Below, piece by piece: positions 53,201 through 63,747 of a stretch of 64,000 nucleotides of DNA. The translations under genes were made by a program, and so were the position numbers. The stretch's first letter is position 1. Every line of letters begins with the position of its first letter. Source of the stretch: Sweltsa coloradensis. Taxonomy: Eukaryota > Arthropoda > Insecta > Plecoptera > Chloroperlidae. A model generated the notes under the pieces. That model ran no database searches, had not been told where the DNA came from, and worked only from the letters and a program-made list of their open reading frames with translations. The DNA is taken from positions 868,001 to 932,000 of the forward strand of contig JAMZAV010000052.1 in the NCBI GenBank assembly GCA_024449915.1, written 5' to 3'.

Positions 53201-53967
53201 GCCTCTCGTAAAACAAGATGTCGCTCATGATTACTTGAGTGTCTCGCGTCGTTACGATCGCGCGTGACCCGCCATTAAAAACGCGTAACTCTATGCGTTG
53301 TTCCGTTAAGAGTATTTACCCCTATCTTTCTTCATGTTACAGGGAAATAATTAAATAAAAGTCGCAGTTGATGTCGCATGGCGTCCAGTCGTCTCCTAGA
53401 CACCCCCCCCCTACCAACCAACTCCCCCCTCCCAACCCACAATTCTTGTCTTCGTGGCAGGAGCCAAGATATCGCGAGTACTTTACGTTAACAGTTCGAA
53501 TGTTCTCTTCGCAAATAACGTGACGGTAATAAATAATGGGAAAGTAACCATAGGGCTGGTTGTAAAGAGGTTCATGTGAACTGGTGCAATTTCGATAACC
53601 ATTTTATTTATTTAACATTCAAGAAGAGTAAAATCCATTGGATTACGTAAGCAATGTGTCCCGTTCAAGTGTGCAATCGTCAAAGAAAACAATTTTTTTC
53701 CTAACAGTGCAAGACGAAATGAAAGTGTGATTGTAACCGTAAACTACCTTGAATAAGACATTTTGTTTTCTGAACGAAACCATGTGGACAGTTCGCAGAA
53801 AGTCAGGCTTCGTAGGATCCGCGGTGACACGCACGATAGAGAGAGCTGGTGCGAAGCGTATGGCTCTACGAGGACGTGGGCTCGAATCCCGAAACAATCA
53901 AATCGCTGAACAGATTGCGCTGAATTTTTAAACTGACATCCGATACAAGTTTACTGAGAACTGCTAA
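50271..53967. other. No recognisable gene; possible promoter-like patches
   Basis: A CpG-rich patch at about 50930-51190 has a CCAAT-type ATTGG box (CTCTGATTGGTTGTC). A YY1-like AAGATGGCCGCCGCC lies at about 53189-53203. The 136-codon open frame at 51496-51906 has no recognisable domain. A tRNA T-arm-like string lies at about 53876-53892 (GTGGGCTCGAATCCCG). C-runs occur at 52043-52053 and 53403-53410. None is strong enough for a gene call. Confidence 0.4.
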
Positions 53968-54115
53968 CACTAGGAAAACGCTGAAGTCCCGCCGCGTTGA
54001 TGGATGAGCTTTTTTGTAAGTTTTTAGTTTGCGTAGGACCACTTTTCCTTTGCAAGTGCTTTTTGAATGCATTGTAGGTGATTGTTGTCAACTTTCTATT
54101 GTTACTTCTTAATTG
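53968..54115 (-). mobile_element. Family A repeat, 3'-end fragment
   Basis: The reverse complement matches the last 140 bp of the copies at 5.6 and 49.5 kb: TTGACAACAATCAC, AAAGCACTTGCAAAGG, TACGCAAACTAAAA, CATCCATCAACGCGGCGGGA, TAGTG end. It is truncated after that. Confidence 0.75.
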
Positions 54116-54177
54116 TTGTTATATTATATTTATATTATTATCTATTATTGCATTAGGCATGTTTTTTATTTAATTGT

Positions 54178-54250
54178 CCTTCATCGTCATATTATATCAT
54201 CCACTCATTGTCTCAAATAGCCTTAGTGCATTAATTTGAGACGTTAAGAG
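54178..54250 (+). mobile_element. 5S-SINE 3' tail fragment
   Basis: Matches only the family's 3' end (CCTTCATCGTC...CACTCATTGTCTCAAATAGC, then CTTAGTGCATTAATTTGAGACGTTAAG). It stops where the tail normally continues with CAAT. The palindromic element begins at this point and may have cut the SINE. Confidence 0.7.
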
Positions 54251-54251
54251 T

Positions 54252-54720
54252 AGAGTGTAAGCCACTGGGCAGTCAAAGGGATGCCGCCTAATTAATTATG
54301 CAAATATTTAATTACCCCTAATTAATTAATCACGCAATTTTTTAATTATGCAAATTTTTTAATTACGCAAATTTTTAATTACCCGATTAATTATGCAAAT
54401 TTTAATTATGCAAAAATTTTAATTTTCAAGATGGCGGATGCTACACTAGAGTGTGACTGCTTTAACCTTACTTTTTCAAGATGGCGGATGCTACACAAGA
54501 GTGTGACCATTTAAACCTAACTTAACCTAACATGATGACGTCATGCAAACCTGTCAAGACTTGTCAAGTTTGGTTGCAAACATGACAAGACTTGTCAAGA
54601 CAGGCATTGAGTGACGTCACCATACACAGACTTGTCAGGACATGCATAGAGTGTGTAAGATGATGAAGGACTGGGAATCATGGTATAACTAGGGTGAATA
54701 AATTTAAAAAAGTCAAGACT
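54252..54720. promoter_or_regulatory. Outer flank of the palindromic element: octamer, YY1 and CRE clusters
   Basis: Three kinds of repeated motif lie side by side. (1) TAATTA.GCAAAT units contain the POU octamer ATGCAAAT at 54298-54305, 54348-54355 and 54393-54400, with one-base variants at 54365-54372 and 54408-54415. (2) A 50-bp tandem pair starts CAAGATGGCGGATGCTACAC (54427 and 54477), carrying the YY1/Pho core. (3) Two TGACGTCA palindromes (about 54535 and 54611) lie among GACTTGTCAAG repeats. The same TGACGTCA plus ACTTG grammar recurs in the gene's promoter on its other side. Confidence 0.5.
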
Positions 54721-54744
54721 TATTCATGTGTATAACAAATCTTA

Positions 54745-54750
54745 TTTATT
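54745..54750 (-). terminator. Polyadenylation signal of the 237-aa gene
   Basis: AATAAA on the minus strand, about 46 nt past the stop codon. Overlapping AATAAATAAG sequence adds further weak signals. Confidence 0.65.
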
Positions 54751-54795
54751 AAATAAATCACATAAGTACATGTAACCACATTCTTACAGTACATA

Positions 54796-55509
54796 TCAAG
54801 CAGTCGCATTCATCGACTCCACTTCACTGTAGATAAATTCACTACCAAGTTCATACACAATTCTTTCCATATTAACAGTAATGTACTTCTCCTCATGACC
54901 TACACGTTCAGTATAGGTCTTCACAAAGTCATGTAGGCTAACACACGTAGAACCTGACATTTTTGCTATTAATGCCTGTTCATCAAATTTGTTTTTAATT
55001 CTCATAAGAAAATTAAAGTACCACTTGTTTATATCGCGATAGCTCAGTTCAAGATCACTTAATATATGCGAAACACTTTGAGAATATTTTACTAGATTAC
55101 GGCACGACACTTCGCCAAGGTATACACGACCATTTGTAGATTTAAGTCCCAACACAATAGTGCCGTGATGATTATACACAAACAAGGTATAGGGTCCAAC
55201 CTCTGTTTCTGGTACACTGGCTGCATCTTCACCCATGTTGAAGACGTAATCATTGAGTAGTTCCATTTCACGAACAAGTTGACTCCAGTCGTGAAGCTTG
55301 AGCTTGAGTCCCTTTCCTTTTGCACATTGGATTTGTACATATGGTTTGAAGCAGTCTTGCATATGACACCCGACCACCAGCATTTTCGTACAGGATCCAT
55401 TTAAAAAGAAAACACTTTTACAAAGAACAAGTTCGTACTTTTTGAGATGGTCCACATAAGCAGGCGTAGGCTCAGCAACAGTGGTAGTGAAGTCTGCTTG
55501 AAAATTCAT
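54796..55509 (-). CDS. Intact single-exon protein with PC4-like repeats (ssDNA-binding?)
   Basis: About 237 residues from the first ATG (MNFQADFTTTV) to TGA. The frame stays open some way upstream through a non-ATG region. At about residues 60-90, KGKGLKLKLHDWSQLVREM and NDYV resemble the last strand and helix of the transcriptional coactivator PC4/Sub1 domain (KGxxLxxxxWSQL...D.V). At about residues 105-160, YTLFVYN, NGRVYLGEVSCRNLV and SVSHIL look like a second, weaker copy of the same strand-helix pattern. PC4-fold proteins bind single-stranded DNA and occur in some DNA viruses and mobile elements as well as hosts. There is no signal peptide, transmembrane segment or intron. The gene has its own promoter motifs and polyA signal and lies in one arm of a large palindrome, with a second divergent copy expected just beyond 64000. 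The intact frame in an otherwise decayed region suggests recent arrival or selection. The family assignment is tentative. Confidence 0.6.
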   Translation of the reverse strand: MNFQADFTTTVAEPTPAYVDHLKKYELVLCKSVFFLNGSCTKMLVVGCHMQDCFKPYVQIQCAKGKGLKLKLHDWSQLVREMELLNDYVFNMGEDAASVPETEVGPYTLFVYNHHGTIVLGLKSTNGRVYLGEVSCRNLVKYSQSVSHILSDLELSYRDINKWYFNFLMRIKNKFDEQALIAKMSGSTCVSLHDFVKTYTERVGHEEKYITVNMERIVYELGSEFIYSEVESMNATA

Positions 55510-55559
55510 GGTGATATAGTTGAAGACACGGACCAGTATGCGACTGTCCTCGACCAAAC

Positions 55560-55745
55560 TCAGACGCTGACTGACTGAAGCTCTAGACTCCTCGCGCTCT
55601 TGAAGGAGCCCCTAGCGGCAGCTTCGTGAAGCTCCGCCCCTTTCTCTTCCATTCGTGTTGAAACTTGCAAGTCATGACGTCATACAGACATGTCCAGACT
55701 TGCACACATACAGACGTGACCAGCCTTGATGCTATATAATGAAGG
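55560..55745 (-). promoter_or_regulatory. Promoter of the 237-aa gene (TATA, CRE, GC box, initiator-like)
   Basis: Reading toward the gene on the minus strand: ATTATATAG (TATA, about 55731-55740), the CRE/ATF palindrome TGACGTCA (55675-55682), GGGGCGG GC box (55634-55640), and TCAGTCAGTCAG (about 55567-55578), which matches the arthropod initiator TCAGT. TATA to initiator is about 160 bp, so these are not one classic core promoter. The block is mirrored in the right arm: TATATAG 63771-63777, TGACGTCA 63827-63834, GGGGCGG 63869-63875, TCAGTCAGTCAG 63931-63942. Confidence 0.55.
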
Positions 55746-55999
55746 ATATTAAGTAACGTACAATAAATAAATAAAAAAAAAAAAATCAAGACAATTTTTA
55801 AATACACGTCCTTCCTCGACGAAGACTGGACTGAGACTGAAGATTTTGAGCTCGTCTTGTCTAAGACCTACCCGCACCATGACGTTGTCGGTACGCAGAG
55901 ATAGATGCGCAGTGGTTTTTTTTTTTTTTTTTTAATTATTTATTTCGTGCAGAGTTAGCTGCGCAGTGGTTTCATTTTTGCCATTCGTGTATCTTCGGG

Positions 56000-56040
56000 A
56001 ATCTCCGGAAATCTTCGTGAAGCTCCGCCCCTTTCTCTTC
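56000..56040 (-). repeat. Duplicated promoter module within the arm
   Basis: The minus strand reads GAAGAGAAAGGGGCGGAGCTTC followed by CACGAAG, the same module as at about 55618-55650 in front of the gene. A mirrored copy lies at about 63459-63487 in the right arm. It is a second GC box about 370 bp further upstream. Confidence 0.65.
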
Positions 56041-58639
56041 ACATCACCAATTTCGTGAAACTGTCTGGAGTTGCAATCTAAGATAACATGATTTCAATTT
56101 ACTTTTTAAAAATTACTTCTTCAGTCCTATTATTTCCACTGCAGACAGACGTCTAGACATCCCAATTATTTTTTAAACTTGAATAGTCTATTCATGAAGA
56201 AGTGAATGACAGCCAATTATAGGAATTCAAAGCCTATTCACAAGGAGTGCATTGTATTTTGCAAAACGAATGGCTTACAACAATTTTCATGTTCAGATTT
56301 GTTGTTCAGACTTACACCTATTATTTAAACTTTTAGATTTTAAAAAAAATAAGGGCGCCGTCATTCAATGTTGGTACAGTATAAGTATTGTATAGGAGCT
56401 TTGTTCAGACGAGCCTGACCTGATTTTCGTCCGAACCTGTTGGTTTGTCGGAAAGTGCCCTTGGGCAAAGTAAAGCACATTGTTCAAAAATATTGGCGGT
56501 TTACGACCCCAGGCATAGCATCATATTTCAAATAGCTTGGCGGTTGATGCCATGAGGACAAATCTCAGAGGAAGGGAGGGCATTGTGACCCTAAAAGCCA
56601 AAAGTTTTATCAAGTTATTATACTCTAGAAGAAAAGGTGTGAACTTTTCCTTGCAAAGTTTCAAGTTCTTACTATGCTGTAGTGAAAATGTGTGAAAATA
56701 AGTTTTCACATTACAAACTTTTAAGTTGTTATAATACCATGTAAAGAAAATGTGTGCAAAAAAGATAGTTTTTCTGCATGTGTACGTATTTCATTATATT
56801 ATTGTTGGCAATTCAGAAAAATGTTAAAGTATTTTACAAAGTTCTTATACTCTGTAAAGAAAATGTGAAAAACTGACACAGCACTATACATACATACACA
56901 ACACAGCTTCTCACACAACAATTCACCACATCACACATAGTACACACTGTAAACTACTTCCCACATTACACCATAAAGTACGCAACGTACACTACTTCTC
57001 CTCACACTACACCATACAAAGTACACACTGTACACAACACTACACACATAACCTTTCCATGCAAAGTAAAAATTCTTACTACTTTGTAAATAAAATGAGT
57101 GCAAATAACTTGTGTTTTACATGTATACATATTTCTTTGATGCAAGAAAGTAAAGTGTCAAAAGTTTTACACACTCATTAAGAAAATGCATGAAAATAAT
57201 ATCTTTTACTTGCAAAGTTTTCAAGGTTCTTACTTCTTTGGACGCATTTCATCATATTATTGTTGGCAATTAAGGAAAATGTTAAAGTATTTTACAAAGT
57301 TCTTATCCTCTGTAAAGAAAATGTGAAAAACTGACACAGCACTATACATACATACACAACACAGCTTCTCACACAACAATTCACCACATCACACATAGTA
57401 CACACTGTAAACTACTTCCCACACTACACCATAAAGTACGCAACGTACACTACTTCTCCTCACACTACACAGCACTATACATACTTACACTATACTTCTT
57501 CTCACACTACACCATACAAAGTACACACTGTACACAACACTTCACACATAACCTTTCCATGCAAAGTAAAAATTCTAACTACTTTGTTAATAAAATGAGT
57601 GCAAGTAACTTGTGTTTTACATGACATACATATTTCTTTGTTGCAATAAAGTAAAGTGTTGAAAGTTTTACACACTCATTAAGAAAATGCATGAAAATAA
57701 TATCTTTTACTTGCAAAGTTTTCAAAGTTCTTACTTCTTTGGAAAGAAAATGTGTGCAAATAAGATAAGAAACTTACAAACTTTTTAGTTCTACTAGTTT
57801 TCTCACTATTCAGTAAGAAAATGCGTGCAAGAAAGTTAAGTTTTCCTTTAAAACTAACCAGTTCTTGTTTACAAACTTACAAGTTCAGATAGTCTGGAAA
57901 GAAATTGCGTGTACATAAAATTACTTTTACTTAACAAACATACAAGTTCTTATACTCTGTAAACAAAATGTGTGAAAATAAGTTAACACTCTCACAAGAT
58001 CTTATACTCTGTAGTAAAAATGCGTGACAATAAGTTTACAAACTTGCAAGTTCCAAATGTATGTATGAAATTGTGTGCACATAAAAAACTTTAAATTAAC
58101 AAACCTACAAGTTCTCATACTCTGTGAAGAAAATGAGTAAATAAGATTACAAACTAACAACTGACTATAACAAAACTTCAAGTTCTTAAACTCTGTAAAG
58201 AAAAATGCGTCCAAGTAATATGTTTTCCATTCAAAACTTACAAGTTATTATACTTTGTAAAGAAAATTGCGTGAAATAAAGTTTACAAACGATAAAGTTA
58301 TTATACTCTGTGAAGAAAATGTTTGAAAATAATTTACGTGTTCTTACTTGTGTACATATTTCTAAGGTGCAAGGAAATGTACACATCAGATAACTTTTTA
58401 CCTAACAAACCTACAAGTTTTTATACTCTGTAATGATACTGTGTGTACATAAGACAACTTTTTCTCGTCAAACCTTTAGGTTCTTAATCTTTGTAAATAA
58501 AATTGTGTGAAAATTAGTTTACAAACTAAGAAACTAACAAGTTCTTATTCTTTTGTAAAGAAAAAAATGTACACATTAGAAAAAAATGCACACATCAGGT
58601 AACTTTTACTTAACGAACCTACAATTTCATATACTTTGT

Positions 58640-60870
58640 AATGATACTGGGTGTACATAAGACCACTTTTTCTCATCAAACCTTTAGGTTCTTAATACTT
58701 TTTAAATAAATTGTGTGAAAATTAGTCAACAAACTTACAAACTAACAAGTTCTTATACTTTTGTAAAGAAAAAATGCACACATTAGATAACTTTTACTTA
58801 ACAAACCTACAAGTTCTTTTACTCTGTAAAGTTTTTGCGTGTACATAATACAACTTTTACTTAACAAACCAACAGGTTCTTAATACTTTTGAAAATAAAT
58901 TGTATGAAAATTAGTTATCAAACTTACAAACTAACAAGTTCTTATACTTTTGAAAAGAAAGAAATGTGCACATCAGTTAAAGTTTACTTAACAAACCTAC
59001 AAATTCATATTCTCTGTAATGATACTGTGTGTACATAAGACAACTTTTTCTCAACAAAACTTCGGGCTCTTAATACTTTGTAAATGAATTGTGCGAAAAT
59101 TAGTTTACAAACTTACAAACTAACAAGTTCTTATACTTTGTAAAGAATAAATGTACACATCAGATAACTTTTACCTTACAAAACTACAAGTTCTTATACT
59201 TTGTGAAGAATAAATGTACACATCAGATAACTTTTACCTAACAAACCTACAAGTTCTTATACTTTGTAATGATACTGTGTGAACATAAGACAACTTTTTT
59301 TCATCAAACCTTTAGGTTCTTAATACTTTTTAAATAAATTGTGTGAAAATTAGTTAACAAACTTACAAACTAACAAGTTCTTATACTTTTGTAAAGAAAA
59401 AATGCACACATTAGATAACTTTTACTTAACAAACCTACAAGTTCTTTTACTCTGTAAAGTTTTTGCGTGTACATAATACAACTTTTACTTAACAAACCAA
59501 CAGGTTCTTAATACTTTTGAAAATAAATTGTATGAAAATTAGTTATCAAACTTACAAACTAACAAGTTCTTATACTTTTGAAAAGAAAGAAATGTGCACA
59601 TCAGTTAAAGTTTACTTAACAAACCTACAAGTTCATATACTCTGTAATGATACTGTGTGTACATAAGACAACTTTTTCTCAACAAAACTTCGGGCTCTTA
59701 ATACTTTGTAAATGAATTGTGAGAAAATTAGTTTACAAACTTACAAACTAACAAGTTCTTATACTTTGTAAAGAATAAATGTACACATCAGATAACTTTT
59801 ACCTAACAAACCTACAAGTTCTTCTACTCTGTAATGATACTGTGTGTACATAAGACAACTTTTTCTCATCAAACCTTTAGGTTCTTAATACTTTGTAAAT
59901 AAATTGTGTGAAAATTAGTTAACAAACTTACAAACTAACAAGTTCTTATACTCTGTAAAGATACTGTGTGCACATAATACAACATTTACTAAACAAACCT
60001 ACAAGTTCATATACTCTGTAATGATACTGTGTGTACATAAGACAACTTTTTCTCAACAAAACTTCGGGCTCTTAATACTTTGTAAATGAATTGTGAGAAA
60101 ATTAGTTTACAAACTTACAAACTAACAAGTTCTTATACTTTGTAAAGAATAAATGTACACATAGATAACTTTTACCTAACAAACCTACAAGTTCTTCTAT
60201 TCTGTAATGATACTGTGTGTACATAAGACAACTTTTTCTCATCAAACCTTTAGGTTCTTAATACTTTGTAAATAAATTGTGTGAAAATTAGTTAACAAAC
60301 TTACAAACTAACAAGTTCAAATACTCTGTAAAGAATAAATGTACACATCAGATAACTTTTTACCTAACAAACCTACAAGTTCTTATACTCTGTAATGATA
60401 CTGTGTGTACATAATACAACTTTTTCTCAACAAAACTTCGGGCTCTTAATACTTTGTAAATGAATTGTGAGAAAATTAGTTTACAAACTAACAAGTTCTT
60501 ATACTTTGTAAAGAATAAATGTACACATCAGATAACTTTTACCTTACAAAACTACAAGTTCTTATACTTTGTGAAGATACTGTGTGCACATAATATAATT
60601 TTTACTTAACAAACCTACAAGTTCTTATACTCTGTAATGATACTGTGTGTACATAAGACAACTTTTTCTCAACAAAACTTCAGGTTCTTAATACTTTGTA
60701 AATGAATTGTGTGAAAATTAGTTTACAAACTTACAAACTAACAAGTTCTTATACTTTGTAAAGAATAAATGTACACATCAAAAAACTTTTACCTTACAAA
60801 CCTTCAAGTTCTTAATACTATGTGCAGAAAATGTTTGCAAAAGTCGAAAGCTTTTTGCATAACTGCTAAT
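58640..60870 (+). repeat. Nested tandem array, forward orientation
   Basis: The basic monomer is about 63 bp and carries ACAAGTTCTTATACT.TGTAA. Three monomers make a unit of 186-191 bp, judged from successive TTCTTAATACT/CTCTTAATACT positions near 58690, 58880, 59070, 59320, 59510, 59697, 59884, 60070, 60256, 60447 and 60688. Two steps are about 250 and 241 bp, which is one extra monomer. Larger blocks are repeated too: about 630 bp (58.78 kb against 59.40 kb), and about 375 bp (ACTTCGGGCTCTTAATAC at about 59.69, 60.06 and 60.43 kb). No open reading frame. Most of this array has no counterpart in the right arm. Confidence 0.9.
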
Positions 60871-61060
60871 GTTTTTTGTCCGTAACTTATTTGTACGCAT
60901 TTTGGTTACAGAGTATAAGACTTTGTAACACATTTTCATGCATTTTGTTTAATCATAATTTGAAACATAAATTACCTGCATGCATTTATCTTACAGAGTA
61001 TGATAACTTGTAAGTTTGTAATTACGTTTGTTAAGTAAATGTTAAACGATGTACACACAA
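60840..61060. repeat. Orientation switch point of the palindrome
   Basis: Left of about 60850 monomers read ...GTTCTTATACTCTGTAA; right of about 60910 they read TTACAGAGTATAAGA. The junction contains unique sequence (CTTTTTGCATAACTGC, TTTTTTGTCCGTAACTT) that matches neither arm and is probably the true centre. Confidence 0.8.
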
Positions 61061-63716
61061 TATCTTTACAGAGATTAAGAACTTGTAGGTTCGTTAAGTA
61101 AAAGTTATCTGATGTGTGCATTTTTTCTAATGTGTACATTTTTTTCTTTACAAAAGAATAAGAACTTGTTAGTTTCTTAGTTTGTAAACTAATTTTCACA
61201 CAATTTATTTACAAAGTATTAAGAACCTAAAGGTTTGATGAGAAAAAGTTGTCTTATGTACACACAGTATCATTACAGAGTATATAAACTTGTAGGTTTG
61301 TTAGGTAAAAAGTTATCTGATGTGTACATTTCCTTGCACCTTAGAAATATGTACACAAGTAAGAACACGTAAATTATTTTCAAACATTTTCTTCACAGAG
61401 TATAATAACTTTATCGTTTGTAAACTTTATTTCACGCAATTTTCTTTACAAAGTATAATAACTTGTAAGTTTTGAATGGAAAACATATTACTTGGACGCA
61501 TTTTTCTTTACAGAGTTTAAGAACTTGAGAGTGTTAACTTATTTTCACACATTTTGTTTACAGAGTATAAGAACTTGTATGTTTGTTAAGTAAAAGTAAT
61601 TTTATGTACACGCAATTTCTTTCCAGACTATCTGAACTTGTAAGTTTGTAAACTAGAACTGGTTAGTTTTTAAAGGAAAACTTAACTTTCTTGCACGCAT
61701 TTTCTTACTGAATAGTGAGAAAACTAGTAGAACTAAAAATTTGTAAGTTTCTTATCTTATTTGCACACATTTTCTTTCCAAAGAAGTAAGAACTTTGAAA
61801 ACTTTGCAAGTAAAAGATATTATTTTCATGCATTTTCTTAATGAGTGTGTAAAACTTTTAACACTTTACTTTATTGCAACAAAGAAATATGTATGTCATG
61901 TAAAACACAAGTTATTTGCACTCATTTTATTAACAAAGTAGTTAGAATTTTTACTTTGCATGGAAAGGTTATGTGTGAAGTGTTGTGTACAGTGTGTACT
62001 TTGTATGGTGTAGTGTGAGAAGAAGTATAGTGTAAGTATGTATAGTGCTGTGTAGTGTGAGGAGAAGTAGTGTACGTTGCGTACTTTATGGTGTAGTGTG
62101 GGAAGTAGTTTACAGTGTGTACTATGTGTGATGTGGTGAATTGTTGTGTGAGAAGCTGTGTTGTGTATGTATGTATAGTGCTGTGTCAGTTTTTCACATT
62201 TTCTTTACAGAGGATAAGAACTTTGTAAAATACTTTAACATTTTCCTTAATTGCCAACAATAATATGATGAAATGCGTCCAAAGAAGTAAGAACCTTGAA
62301 AACTTTGCAAGTAAAAGATATTATTTTCATGCATTTTCTTAATGAGTGTGTAAAACTTTTGACACTTTACTTTCTTGCATCAAAGAAATATGTATACATG
62401 TAAAACACAAGTTATTTGCACTCATTTTATTTACAAAGTAGCAAGAATTTTTACTTTGCATGGAAAGGTTATGTGTGTAGTGTTGTGTACAGTGTGTACT
62501 TTGTATGGTGTAGTGTGAGGAGAAGTAGTGTACGTTGCGTACTTTATGGTGTAATGTGGGAAGTAGTTTACAGTGTGTACTATGTGTGATGTGGTGAATA
62601 AGTTTGTGTGAGAAGCTGTGTTGTGTATGTATGTAAAGTGCTGTGTCAGTTTTTCACATTTTCTTTACAATCAATTAACATCTGAATTGCCAACAATAAT
62701 ATAATGAAATACGTACACATGCAGAAAAACTATCTTTTTTGCACACATTTTCTTTACATGGTATTATAACAACATTAAAAGTTTGTAATGTGAAAACTTA
62801 TTTTCACACATTTTCACTACAGCATAGTAAGAACTTGAAACTTTGCAAGGAAAAGTTCACACCTTTTCATCTATAGTATAATAACTTGATACAACTTTTG
62901 GCTTTTAGGGTCACAATGCCCTCCCTTCCTCTGAGATTTGTCCTCATGGCATCAACCGCCAAGCTATTTGAAATATGATGCTATGCCTGGGGTCGTAAAC
63001 CGCCAATATTTTTGAACAATGTGCTTTACTTTGCCCAAGGGCACTTTCCGACAAACCAACAGGTTTGGACGAAAATCAGGTCAGGCTCGTCTGAACAAAG
63101 CTCCTATACAATACTTATACTGTACCAACATTGAATGACGGCGCCCTTATTTTTTAAAATCTAAAAGTTTAAATAATAGGTGTAAGTCTGAACAACAAAT
63201 CTGAACATGAAAATTGTTGTAAGCCATTCGTTTTGCAAAATACAATGCACTCCTTGTGAATAGGCTTTTGAATTCCTATAATTGGCTGTCATTCACTTCT
63301 TCATGAATAGACTATTCAAGTTTAAAAAATAATTGGGATGTCTAGACGTCTGTCTGCAGTGGAAATAATAGGACTGAAGAAGTAATTTTTAAAAAGTAAA
63401 TTGAAATCATGTTATCTTAGATTGCAACTCCAGACAGTTTCACGAAATTGGTGATGTGAAGAGAAAGGGGCGGAGCTTCACGAAGATTTCCGGAGATTCC
63501 CGAAGATACACGAATGGCAAAAATGAAACCACTGCGCAGCTAACTCTGCACGAAATAAATAATAAAAAAAATAAAAATAAAACCACTGCGCATCTATCTC
63601 TGCGCACCGACAACGTCATGGTGCGGGTAGGTCTTAGACAAGACGAGCTCAAAATCTTCAGTCTCAGTCCAGTCTTCGTCGAGGAAGGACGTGTATTTAA
63701 AAATTGTCTTGATTTT

Positions 63717-63747
<31 letters not shown>

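Larger units (their letters stand above)
55510..58640 (+). repeat. Left arm of the large palindrome
   Basis: The reverse complement recurs at 61060-64000. Paired positions: 55510 with 64000 (gene leader); 56521 with about 62980 (AGCTTGGCGGTTGATGCCAT); 57241 with 62279 (GACGCATTTCATCATATTAT); 58371 with 61336 (AAGGAAATGTACACATCAG); and 58622 with 61087 (GTAGGTTCGTTAAG side). Arms differ by scattered substitutions and indels: for example, about 30 bp near 56825-56860 is missing on the right, and the T-run lengths near 55920 and 63715 differ. Inside the arm, a block rich in CACAC/TACAC (about 56876-57090) is repeated at about 57330-57585, and the right arm preserves both. Confidence 0.9.

Noticed and set aside
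55092..55400. Overlapping minus-strand frame inside the 237-aa gene
   Set aside because: Different frame within a longer intact ORF, with no recognisable domain.
58640..60870. CRISPR-like regular repeats
   Set aside because: Contiguous diverged tandem monomers without spacers, in a eukaryotic context.
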